From: Pseudoxanthomonas sp. PXM01 | GTDB taxonomy: Bacteria; Pseudomonadota; Gammaproteobacteria; Xanthomonadales; Xanthomonadaceae | Length of the DNA stretch: 64,000 nucleotides | Assembly: GCF_014851815.1 (NCBI RefSeq) | Contig: NZ_JACVAJ010000001.1 | Coordinates: 1,674,001 to 1,738,000 of the forward strand | Direction: 5' to 3' | The notes under the pieces: model-generated | Told to the model about the DNA's origin: nothing | Databases searched by the model: none | The model's input: the letters and a program-made list of their open reading frames with translations, nothing else | In this document: piece after piece, positions 19,136 to 26,347 of the stretch | How positions within the stretch are numbered: the first letter of the stretch is position 1 | Layout: every line of letters begins with the position of its first letter | Made by a program: the position numbers and the translations under genes

Positions 19136-20175
19136 GCGCCGTGATGGAGAACAAGACCGTGGCGAAGACACAGAACGCCGGGACCGTGGCCACCCCGACC
19201 GCGATCACCCTGATCGAAGCGATCACCCAGGCGCTGGCCTGGGAGATCGCGCACGACGAGTCCGTGCTGGTGCTGGGCGAGGACGTGGGCGTGAACGGCG
19301 GCGTGTTCCGCGCCACCGCCGGCCTGCAGCAGAAGTTCGGTCCTGAGCGCGTGCTGGACACGCCGCTGGACGAGACCACCATCGCCGGCCTGACCATCGG
19401 CCTGGCCGCGCAGGGCATGAAGCCGGTCGCCGAAGCGCAGTTCGATGGCTTCGTCTATCCGATGGTCGACCACATCATCTGTCACGCGGCCCGCCTGCGT
19501 ACTCGCACACGCGGGCGCCTGCACTGCCCGATGGTGCTGCGCGTGCCGTGGGGCGGCGGCATCCGTGCGCCGGAACACCACAGCGAAGCGAATGAGGCCA
19601 TTTTCACCAACGTGCCCGGCCTGCGCGTGGTGATGCCGTCCTCGCCGCAGCGCGCCTACGGTCTGCTGTTGGCCGCGATCCGCGATCCGGACCCGGTCAT
19701 CTACATGGAACCCAAGCGCATCTACCGCCAGTACAAGGAAGTGGTCGCCGACGACGGCGAAGCGCTGCCGCTGGACGTGTGCTTCGTGCTGCGCGACGGC
19801 ACCGACGTGACCCTGGTGACTTGGGGCGCGCAGGTGAAGGAAGCGCTGGAGGCCGCCGACAAGCTGGCCGGCGAAGGCATCAGCGCGGAAGTCATCGACG
19901 TCGCCACGCTGCGCCCGCTCGACTTCGACACCATCGCCGAATCGGTCGCCAAGACCGGCCGCTGCGTGATCGTGCACGAAGCGCCGCGCACCGCCGGCTT
20001 TGGTGCCGAGATCTCCGCGCGCCTGGCCGAGCACTCGATGTACGACCTGCTGGCCCCGGTCGAGCGCGTCACCGGCTACGACACCCACATCCCGCTGTTC
20101 CGCCTGGAAATGAAGTACCTGCCGAGCGTCGACAAGATCGTCGCGGCAGCGAAGCGGGCGATGGCGGCCGGCTGA
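19132..20175 (+). CDS. bkdA2: Branched-chain 2-oxoacid dehydrogenase E1 beta subunit
   Basis: 347 residues from the ATG at 19132, whose ATGA overlaps the E1 alpha stop. Transketolase-like pyrimidine-binding domain (TLIEAITQALAWEIAHDESVLVLGEDVGVNGGVFRAT), then LDTPLDETTIAGLTIGLAAQGMKPVAEAQF. The C-terminal domain carries VTWGAQVKEALEAA and VHEAPRTAGFGAEI. Forms an alpha2beta2 heterotetramer with bkdA1 and completes the ThDP site. Its first ~20 residues form an unusual hydrophilic leader. Confidence 0.95.
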   Translation: MSAVMENKTVAKTQNAGTVATPTAITLIEAITQALAWEIAHDESVLVLGEDVGVNGGVFRATAGLQQKFGPERVLDTPLDETTIAGLTIGLAAQGMKPVAEAQFDGFVYPMVDHIICHAARLRTRTRGRLHCPMVLRVPWGGGIRAPEHHSEANEAIFTNVPGLRVVMPSSPQRAYGLLLAAIRDPDPVIYMEPKRIYRQYKEVVADDGEALPLDVCFVLRDGTDVTLVTWGAQVKEALEAADKLAGEGISAEVIDVATLRPLDFDTIAESVAKTGRCVIVHEAPRTAGFGAEISARLAEHSMYDLLAPVERVTGYDTHIPLFRLEMKYLPSVDKIVAAAKRAMAAG

Positions 20176-20543
20176 TGCACGCCCACGCCGTCCGCGACTA
20201 CCGCACGCAGTACGCGAACCCGATCCGGTTCGCGCGCGGCGACGTGGTTGCGCTCGGCGCACGCGACACCGAGTGGCCGGCATTCGCCTGGACCACCACC
20301 GCCGACGGCAACGCCGGCTGGGCGCCGGTGGACTGGCTGCAACCGCAGGACGACGGTCGCGCCATCGCCCTGCGCGACTATTCCGCGCAGGAACTCGACG
20401 TGCAGGCCGGCGAGACCGTCGCCCTGCTCCACGAACTGGGCGACTGGTGGTGGTGCACGCATGCGGACGGCCGCAGCGGCTGGCTGCCGGCGCGCGACCT
20501 GCAACCGATCAACGAAACGACTTCCGAAGAGACATCCGCATGA
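20175..20543 (+). CDS. Small double-SH3-like protein within the BCKDH operon
   Basis: 122 residues. The ATG shares its A with the TGA of bkdA2 (TGATG), and its own stop overlaps the E2 start (ATGA). It contains two SH3-like repeats: about 3-58 (AVRDYRTQYANPIRFARGDVVAL...GWAPVDWLQ) and about 60-115 (AIALRDYSAQELDVQAGETVALL...WWWCTHADGRSGWLPARDLQ). Each has the ALYDY-like start, the D/E-rich RT-loop and a W..G.W.P core. No signal peptide. Tight coupling between E1 beta and E2 implies a role with the complex, perhaps as an assembly or scaffold protein. That is inference. Confidence 0.85.
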   Translation: MHAHAVRDYRTQYANPIRFARGDVVALGARDTEWPAFAWTTTADGNAGWAPVDWLQPQDDGRAIALRDYSAQELDVQAGETVALLHELGDWWWCTHADGRSGWLPARDLQPINETTSEETSA

Positions 20544-21916
20544 GCGAGAGCAAGACCTTCCACCTTCCCGACCTGGGCGAAGGCCTCCCGGACGCCACCA
20601 TCGTCGAGTGGTTCGTCAAGGAAGGCGACGTGATCCGGCTGGACGAGCCGCTGGTCTCGATGGAAACGGCGAAGGCTGTCGTCGAAGTCCCGTCGCCCGT
20701 CTCCGGCAAGGTCGTGAAACTGGCCGGCGCCGCGGGTGATGTCGTCGTCACCGGCAGCATGCTGGCGGTGTTCGAACCCGACGCCAGCCTGCCGCAGCGC
20801 GCGGAAGGCCAGGACACCGGCCACCACCACGGTCCGCCGAAGCCCGCTTCTGTGGGAGCGACGTCAGTCGCGAACCCTGCACCCGATGCCGCCTCGACCG
20901 CGACTGACGCCGCACCCAGCGATGAGGAAGCAGACGCCGGCACCGTGGTCGGCGCGATGCAGTCCTCCAATGCGATCCACACCGAGCAGGCGGTCGCCGT
21001 CGGCGGCGTCAAGGCGATGCCGGCCGTGCGCGCGATGGCGAAGAAACTGGGTGTCGACCTGGCACGCGTTCGCGCCACCGGCGCCGACGGCGCGGTGACG
21101 ATGCAGGACGTGAAGCAGGCCGCCGCGGACGTCTCCGCGCGTGGCGGCAGCAGCGCTGCGCCGCCGGCCGCGCGCAGCGTCTCCGCTCCCGCGCCTGCGC
21201 CGATCGCGACTGCGCAGCGCACCACGCTGTCCGCCAGCGGCAAGCCGATGCGCACGCAGCCGCCGGGCGTCTCCGTCAGCGGCCAGCCCGAGCAACTGAA
21301 GGGCGTGCGCCGCAACATGGCGCGCGTGATGGCCGACGCGCATGCGAAGGTCGTGCCGACCACGCTGAGCGACGACGCGGATATCCATGCCTGGACGCCC
21401 GGCAACGACGTCACTGGCCGCCTCGTCCGCGCCATTGTCCGCGCTTGCAAGGCGGTGCCGGCGATGAACGCGTGGTTCGACGGCGACAAGCTGACCCGCA
21501 CGCTGCACCCGCATGTGGACATCGGCATTGCCGTGGATACCGACGATGGTCTGTTCGTGCCGGCGCTGCGCAACGCCGACCTGCTGGAAGCCGGCGGTGT
21601 GCGCGAAAGCATCAACCGCCTGCGTGCGCAGGTGGAAGACCGTAGCATCCCGCCATCGGAACTGACCGGCTACACGATCTCGCTGTCGAACTTCGGCATG
21701 TTCGCCGGCCGCTACGCCACGCCCGTGGTGGTGCCGCCGTGCGTGGCCATCGTCGCCGCGGGCCGCGCGCGCCACCAGGTCACGCCGGTGATGGGCGGCT
21801 TCGAGTCGCACAAGATCATCCCGCTGTCGGTGACCTTCGACCACCGCGCCTGCACTGGCGGCGAGGCGGCGCGCTTCCTCAAGGCCCTGATCGACGACCT
21901 CGCCCTGCCGGCATGA
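20540..21916 (+). CDS. bkdB: Branched-chain 2-oxoacid dehydrogenase E2 (dihydrolipoamide acyltransferase)
   Basis: 458 residues from the ATG at 20540. Lipoyl domain about 4-78 with lipoyl-Lys45 in VSMETAKAVVEV. A long linker about 85-155 includes translated REP sequence (SVGATSVANP). The peripheral-subunit-binding domain is about 158-195 (AMPAVRAMAKKLGVDLARVRATGADGAVTMQDV), followed by an Ala/Pro linker and a catalytic domain about 245-458. The catalytic motif reads FDHRACTGGEAARF, so the usual HxxxDG Asp is Thr. Forms the E2 core that transfers the acyl group to CoA. No E3 gene is adjacent, so a dihydrolipoamide dehydrogenase from elsewhere is needed. Confidence 0.94.
   Translation: MSESKTFHLPDLGEGLPDATIVEWFVKEGDVIRLDEPLVSMETAKAVVEVPSPVSGKVVKLAGAAGDVVVTGSMLAVFEPDASLPQRAEGQDTGHHHGPPKPASVGATSVANPAPDAASTATDAAPSDEEADAGTVVGAMQSSNAIHTEQAVAVGGVKAMPAVRAMAKKLGVDLARVRATGADGAVTMQDVKQAAADVSARGGSSAAPPAARSVSAPAPAPIATAQRTTLSASGKPMRTQPPGVSVSGQPEQLKGVRRNMARVMADAHAKVVPTTLSDDADIHAWTPGNDVTGRLVRAIVRACKAVPAMNAWFDGDKLTRTLHPHVDIGIAVDTDDGLFVPALRNADLLEAGGVRESINRLRAQVEDRSIPPSELTGYTISLSNFGMFAGRYATPVVVPPCVAIVAAGRARHQVTPVMGGFESHKIIPLSVTFDHRACTGGEAARFLKALIDDLALPA
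20851..20918. repeat. REP-like inverted pair embedded in the E2 linker coding sequence
   Basis: Left arm 20851-20873 begins TGTGGGAGCGACGTCAGTCG. Right arm 20898-20918 is its inverted, slightly decayed copy (CGCGACTGACGCCGCACCC). The same sequence family forms the intergenic pair at 24929-24993. Here it is read in frame inside bkdB. Confidence 0.85.
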
Positions 21917-22284
21917 GCTTCCGCCGGCTGACGCCGATGCTGCGGACGCCGGACCTGCCCGGCACGCTCGCGTTCTATCGCGACGTGCTGGGCTTCGAAG
22001 TTGCTTCGGGCGCGCCGGAACACGGCTGGCTGGCCCTGCGCCGCGACGGCGCCGGACTGATGCTGTCCGGACTGAACGACCACGAGGGCGACACCGCGCC
22101 GGGATTCACCGGCTCGCTGTACCTGGAAGTGGCCGACGTCGACGCACTCTGGGACGCCGTGCGCGACCGCGCCCGCATCTGCTACACGCCCGAGACCTTC
22201 GCCTACGGCATGCGCGAGTTCGCCGTCTACGACAACAACGGCTACCTGCTGCAGTTCGGCACGCCGGTCGCGGACGACGCCTGA
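21913..22284 (+). CDS. VOC superfamily (glyoxalase/bleomycin-resistance-like) protein
   Basis: 123 residues, ATGA overlap with the E2 stop, so it is the fifth gene of the operon. Single VOC (beta-alpha-beta-beta-beta twice) protein: TPMLRTPDLPGTLAFYRDVLGFEV, DGAGLMLSG, YLEVADVDALWDAV and the closing REFAVYDNNGYLLQFG with a metal-ligand-type Glu. Could be a lyase, isomerase or dioxygenase-like enzyme. Operon position suggests repair or conversion of a branched-chain acyl or keto intermediate, but nothing specific is visible. Confidence 0.85.
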   Translation: MSFRRLTPMLRTPDLPGTLAFYRDVLGFEVASGAPEHGWLALRRDGAGLMLSGLNDHEGDTAPGFTGSLYLEVADVDALWDAVRDRARICYTPETFAYGMREFAVYDNNGYLLQFGTPVADDA

Positions 22285-22334
22285 CCGCGAACGGTGGCAG
22301 GATGGCGCCGTCGCCCATCACCCGGTAATCCGCC

Positions 22335-22721
22335 ATGGCCCACCGCAGCCGTCTCGCCGGTTTCATCATCGACAGCCAGGTCGACGACCTGCCCGCGGCG
22401 TCCGCGTTCTGGAGCGCCGCCCTCGGGCTGAAGGTCACCGATCCGGATGACGGCGATCTGGGCATCTACGACAAGTTCGAACCGGGTCCGGGCGGCCTGC
22501 ATATCGAAGTGCAGAAGGTGAAGCACGAAGCGCGCGTGCACCTGGACATCGAAACCGACGACATCGAGGCCGAAGTCGCGCGGCTGGAAGCGCTCGGCGC
22601 GAAGCGCGTGCAGCACGTGCGCAACCGCTGGTGGGTGATGGAAGCGCCTACCGGCCACCGCTTCTGCGTAGTGCCGATGAACGAAGGCAGCACGCGGGCG
22701 AAGCCGAACCGCTGGCCCTGA
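22335..22721 (+). CDS. VOC family protein (Glyoxalase_6 type)
   Basis: 128 residues. Resembles the Glyoxalase_6 group of small VOC proteins: GFIIDSQVDDLPAASAFWSAALGLKV, then HLDIETDDIEAEVARLEALGAKRV and the terminal WWVMEAPTGHRFCVVP. No catalytic assignment is possible. It begins 50 bp after the previous VOC gene on the same strand and may be a weakly linked last gene of that operon. It ends 4 bp from the convergent BLUF gene. Confidence 0.85.
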   Translation: MAHRSRLAGFIIDSQVDDLPAASAFWSAALGLKVTDPDDGDLGIYDKFEPGPGGLHIEVQKVKHEARVHLDIETDDIEAEVARLEALGAKRVQHVRNRWWVMEAPTGHRFCVVPMNEGSTRAKPNRWP

Positions 22722-22725
22722 AGTC

Positions 22726-23160
22726 TCAGCGCGCGAGCGCTGCGTCGTCTTTCCAGAATGCCAGCAGGCGTGCCAGCCCCACCGACGACGCAATGTCGTC
22801 CTCCAGCCAGGGCGCATCGCGCTGCCACTGCGCCTGGCTCAGCTGCTGCACGACACTTCGCGGCGCTTCCGAAAAGCCCATGTGCCATCGCTGGAAACGA
22901 CGCGCCTCCACCCTGCCCTGCTCCAGGATCTCCAGCCGATGGTGCTGGCTGGCGCGGGTGATCCGCGCATAGATCTGCTCGACATCCGCGCGCGTGCCTT
23001 CAAGGTACTGCACGAACTGCTGGTTGCCGTAGATCAGCGCGCCGGTGACGTTCGCGAGTTCGTTGTTGACGCGCGCATCCAGCAACAGGACATCAAGGTC
23101 CGACGCGTCCATCGGGCGCGTCGCGTGGCTCTGGTAGACCAGTGCATGAAGAGGCGCCAC
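22726..23160 (-). CDS. BLUF-domain blue-light photoreceptor, single domain
   Basis: 144 residues from a GTG at 23160. There is no ATG before the conserved first strand, and the frame stays open further upstream. BLUF residues are present: Tyr in LHALVYQS, Asn in NNELANVTGALIYGNQQFVQYLEG with the flavin Gln, and RFQRWHMGF with the Trp/Met pair of strand 5. The ~45 residues after the domain form the usual C-terminal helices. Binds FAD and signals blue light through hydrogen-bond switching. No GGDEF/EAL or other output domain is attached, so it must act on a partner protein. Confidence 0.87.
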   Translation of the reverse strand: MAPLHALVYQSHATRPMDASDLDVLLLDARVNNELANVTGALIYGNQQFVQYLEGTRADVEQIYARITRASQHHRLEILEQGRVEARRFQRWHMGFSEAPRSVVQQLSQAQWQRDAPWLEDDIASSVGLARLLAFWKDDAALAR

Positions 23161-23233
23161 GGAAGGACCGGTGTTGCAGGAGGAAGCGGCAGCATAGCGC
23201 GGGCACGACCATGAACGGCGTGCGCCAGCGCCG

Positions 23234-24880
23234 CTATTTGCGTTCAGTCTCGCTGCGCTCGCGCACGGCCTTGAACTCCGATCCTTCCCGCCAGCTCGGC
23301 CATGCAGCACCATCCGCGATCTCGCGGCCCAGGAAGTAGAGCAATCCCACATCCTGCGCCTGGCCCGTCGCGTCCCATGCCTTCGTCCACGCATCGCAGG
23401 GCTGGTGGTAGCACTTGGCGAAGTACGCATCGCGCAGCGCCTTGCCGCTGTCGATGCCGCCTTCGACACGGTCCAATCCCGCACCGATGGTGATGGCGGG
23501 CACGCCGGCACGCGCGAATGCGAAATGATCGGCGCGGTAGAAAAAGCCCGCTTCCAGATTGGGGTCGGGCGAGTAGCGGCGCCCGTTCGCCTCCGCCACA
23601 CGCTTCAGGTCGCTCTCCAGCGACACGCGGCCGTTGCCCCATGACGCAATGTCGTGGTTGGGACCGTCCGGACTCAGCATCTCGATATTGAGCACGGCCG
23701 CGGTCTTCTCCAGCGGCGCCAGCGGGTGCGCGGCGTAGTAGGTCGCGCCCTGCAGGCCCTTTTCTTCCGCGGTCAGCGCCATGAACAGCAGCGTGCGCTG
23801 CGGGCGGGGGCCGGCGGCGAACACGCGCGCCAGTTCGATCACCGCCGCCACACCCGTGGCGTTGTCGATGGCGCCGTGGCGGATGCCATCGCCCTGCGCA
23901 TCCGGCGCACCGATGCCGTACGCATCCCAGTGCGCGGAGTAGATGACGGTTTCGTCCGGACGCTGCGCGCCCTCGATCCGGCCGATGACATTGTGCGATA
24001 CCACTTCGTCGCGCTTGACCTTGAACGCCGCGGACAGCGTCGCGTCACCCAGCGGGACCGGCACGAACGCCGCAGTCTGCGCGCGCCGCTTCTCTGCTTC
24101 GAAATCCAGGCCCGCGCCGGTAAACAGCGACTCGGCCAGACTGCGCTGCATCCAGCCGCGTACGCGCGTGTGGTAGCGAGCGGCGTCCTCGCGCGGGATA
24201 TCGAACACCGGCGACAGGCCCGACGCCCGCACCGTGGACCAGCCGTACGCGGCGGGCGCCGTCTCGTGCACGATCAGCACGCCCACCGCACCCTGGCGCG
24301 CGAGTTCCTCGTACTTGTAGGTCCAGCGGCCGTAATAGGTCACCGCGCGACCATCGAAGACACCCGGTTGCGGGGTCTCGTAGTCCGGATCGTTGATCAG
24401 CACCACCGCGACCTTGCCCTTGAGATCGACGCCCTTGTAATCGTCCCATTGCCGCTCAGGCGCATGCACGCCATACCCGACGAACACCAGCGGCGCGTCC
24501 TCCAGCGCGACCTCCGACACCGGACTGAGGCTCTGCAGAACGAGGTCCTCGCCGTTGGCCAGCGTGCGCGACCGACCCTGTGCACGCAGGGTCGCCGTCA
24601 CCGGGCCGTCGACCTGCGCCCGCACCAGCGGCACGGCCTGCGTCCATCCACCTTGTTCGCCACCGGGTTGGACACCGGCCTTCTTCAAGGCGTCGACGAT
24701 GTAGGCGATCGTCTTCGTCTCGCCCGGTGTCGCCGGCGCGCGGCCCTCGAACTCATCCGAAGCCAGCACTTCCACGTGCTTCGACAGGTTGTCGGCGCTG
24801 ATGCCGCCGCCGGGGATGTCCGCGGCGAACGCGGGCATCATGCCAAACGACAACAACAGCAACGGGAGTGAGCACTTCAT
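23234..24880 (-). CDS. Secreted M28-family zinc peptidase with PA domain
   Basis: 548 residues. Signal peptide about 1-20 (MPAFAAD). A protease-associated domain inserts at about 130-290 (APLVFVGYGVHAPERQWDDYKGVDLKGKVAVVL). The M28 catalytic domain spans about 295-530: VIYSAHWDAYG (Zn-His), GAIDNATGVAAVIELA (bridging Asp), TAEEKGLQGATYYA (general-base Glu and Zn-Glu), LNIEM and a late CYHQPCDAW His. Periplasmic or extracellular aminopeptidase-like enzyme that releases N-terminal residues, consistent with the peptide-scavenging genes nearby. Confidence 0.92.
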   Translation of the reverse strand: MKCSLPLLLLSFGMMPAFAADIPGGGISADNLSKHVEVLASDEFEGRAPATPGETKTIAYIVDALKKAGVQPGGEQGGWTQAVPLVRAQVDGPVTATLRAQGRSRTLANGEDLVLQSLSPVSEVALEDAPLVFVGYGVHAPERQWDDYKGVDLKGKVAVVLINDPDYETPQPGVFDGRAVTYYGRWTYKYEELARQGAVGVLIVHETAPAAYGWSTVRASGLSPVFDIPREDAARYHTRVRGWMQRSLAESLFTGAGLDFEAEKRRAQTAAFVPVPLGDATLSAAFKVKRDEVVSHNVIGRIEGAQRPDETVIYSAHWDAYGIGAPDAQGDGIRHGAIDNATGVAAVIELARVFAAGPRPQRTLLFMALTAEEKGLQGATYYAAHPLAPLEKTAAVLNIEMLSPDGPNHDIASWGNGRVSLESDLKRVAEANGRRYSPDPNLEAGFFYRADHFAFARAGVPAITIGAGLDRVEGGIDSGKALRDAYFAKCYHQPCDAWTKAWDATGQAQDVGLLYFLGREIADGAAWPSWREGSEFKAVRERSETERK

Positions 24881-24928
24881 GGGAGTCTCGATCTGATGCG
24901 ATGGACGTCGCGAGTCTAAAGGATGGAC

Positions 24929-24993
24929 GTGGGAGCGACGCCAGTCGCGATGAAGAGCGCAAGGTCCGTCATCGCGACTGACATCGCTCCCAC
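24929..24993. repeat. REP inverted pair upstream of the M28 peptidase gene
   Basis: Arms 24929-24950 and 24972-24993 are 22 bp each and nearly perfect inverted copies (GTGGGAGCGACGCCAGTCGC and its complement, one mismatch), separated by 21 bp. It lies between the M28 and MBL genes and belongs to the family found in bkdB at 20851-20918. Confidence 0.88.
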
Positions 24994-25020
24994 AAACGAG
25001 AATTCATAGACCTGCGGGCT

Positions 25021-25950
25021 TCACGGACGCCCGCGGTCCAGCCAGACGCCCAGGCCTTGCGCGTTCAGTTCGATGTCCATCGCCAGAATGCGCGCGACAT
25101 CCTCGTCCGCCAGCGGCACCTGCATCGCATGCGCGCGCTCCAGATACAACGCGGTCAAGCCCGCGGCCAGGCAGCGATGCCGATCGGCGCGCCCGTCGCA
25201 ACTGTCGGCGATCGCCACCATCGCATCGATCTGTTCGTACAGCGCGTGTGCCAGTCGCGAGACATCGCCGACACGGCCATAGTGGGTCAGGTACATGCCC
25301 TCCGGCGCATGCGCGACCATGCGTGCGATGCTGGCCTTCAGCGCCACCGGCTCGAACTGCACGGGCGTGCTGGTCGGCAGGATGAAGGCACCCTGCGGGC
25401 CGTCCAGTTCGCGGTAGGACAGCCCGAACGTATCGCCGGTGAACCAGCAACGGCTGCGTTCGTCCCACACGCAATGGTGGTGGCGCGCGTGGCCCGGCGC
25501 ATCGATGCAGAGCAGCGGACGTTCGCCCAGCATCACGACCTCGCCATCCCCCACGACGCGCACGCGGGATTCCGGCACCGGCTGGATCGCGCCGTAGCTT
25601 CGCTGGATCTCTTCTTCGCCATAAACGGCCGTGGCGCCCGCGATCAGCTTGGTCGGATCGACCAGGTGCGGCGCCGCACGCGAGTGTGCGATCAGTGTGG
25701 CATTGGGCAGGTGCTGCATGAGCAGCCCGGCGCCACCGGCATGGTCCAAGTGCACGTGGGTGACGATGAGGAAGTCGACGTCCTCGGGCGTCACGCCAGC
25801 CCGCTGCAACGCAGCGAGCAGGTGAGGCACGGAATGGTTGGTGCCGCAGTCGATGAAAGCAGCGCGACCGTCTTCGACGACGAGGTAAGCCGCGTCGAAA
25901 TGATCGCGCTGGAACGCGGTGTCGATGGTATGGATGCCGTGCAGGCTCAT
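25021..25950 (-). CDS. MBL-fold metallo-hydrolase
   Basis: 309 residues. Metallo-beta-lactamase fold with THVHLDHAGGAG (HxHxDH), the third-site His in DAPGHARHHH, GDTFG (bridging Asp) and YLTHYG (last His). So the two-metal site is complete. The C-terminal ~100 residues are helical. No signal peptide. Related proteins hydrolyse thioesters, lactones or phosphodiesters, and no specific assignment is justified. Single-gene unit preceded by 95 bp without visible signals. Confidence 0.88.
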   Translation of the reverse strand: MSLHGIHTIDTAFQRDHFDAAYLVVEDGRAAFIDCGTNHSVPHLLAALQRAGVTPEDVDFLIVTHVHLDHAGGAGLLMQHLPNATLIAHSRAAPHLVDPTKLIAGATAVYGEEEIQRSYGAIQPVPESRVRVVGDGEVVMLGERPLLCIDAPGHARHHHCVWDERSRCWFTGDTFGLSYRELDGPQGAFILPTSTPVQFEPVALKASIARMVAHAPEGMYLTHYGRVGDVSRLAHALYEQIDAMVAIADSCDGRADRHRCLAAGLTALYLERAHAMQVPLADEDVARILAMDIELNAQGLGVWLDRGRP

Positions 25951-26045
25951 CCGCGTACCTGTGTGGGGACGGATGATCCGATTCTAGTCCCGGTATCGCG
26001 GCCTTACGACCCGCCTTTGGTGGAACGGTCCATCCGCTGACGGCA

Positions 26046-26345
26046 TCAGCCCCGCGACAACCACCAGACTCGCAGCGGCACCGCCAGCGTCAGCACGAAC
26101 AGGAACGCGCCGTACGCCACGAGCGTGGCCAGCACCTGCTTCCAGATCGCGCCGGTGCCGACATCGGCCGCGCCCAGGGCATAGCCCCACTGCATGCCGA
26201 TGAAGCTCAGCAGGAACGCCACCGCCAGCACCACCAGGTCGAAGCCCTTGCGACGCGCATTGCGCGGCTGGCGCGGGAACAGCCAGAACAGCGAGCCGAG
26301 CAGCAGGAACCAGGGCAGGAACAGGATCACCGCGAGATACGGCAT
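26046..26345 (-). CDS. Small integral membrane protein
   Basis: 99 residues from the ATG at 26345. Three membrane segments: about 4-22 (AVILFLPWFLLLGSLFWLF), 36-58 (LVVLAVAFLLSFIGMQWGYAL) and 70-92. A positively charged loop RQPRNARRKG sits between the first two. Only 2 bp separate it from the trpS stop, so it is co-transcribed with trpS. I do not recognise the family. Confidence 0.75.
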   Translation of the reverse strand: MPYLAVILFLPWFLLLGSLFWLFPRQPRNARRKGFDLVVLAVAFLLSFIGMQWGYALGAADVGTGAIWKQVLATLVAYGAFLFVLTLAVPLRVWWLSRG

Positions 26346-26347
26346 GC

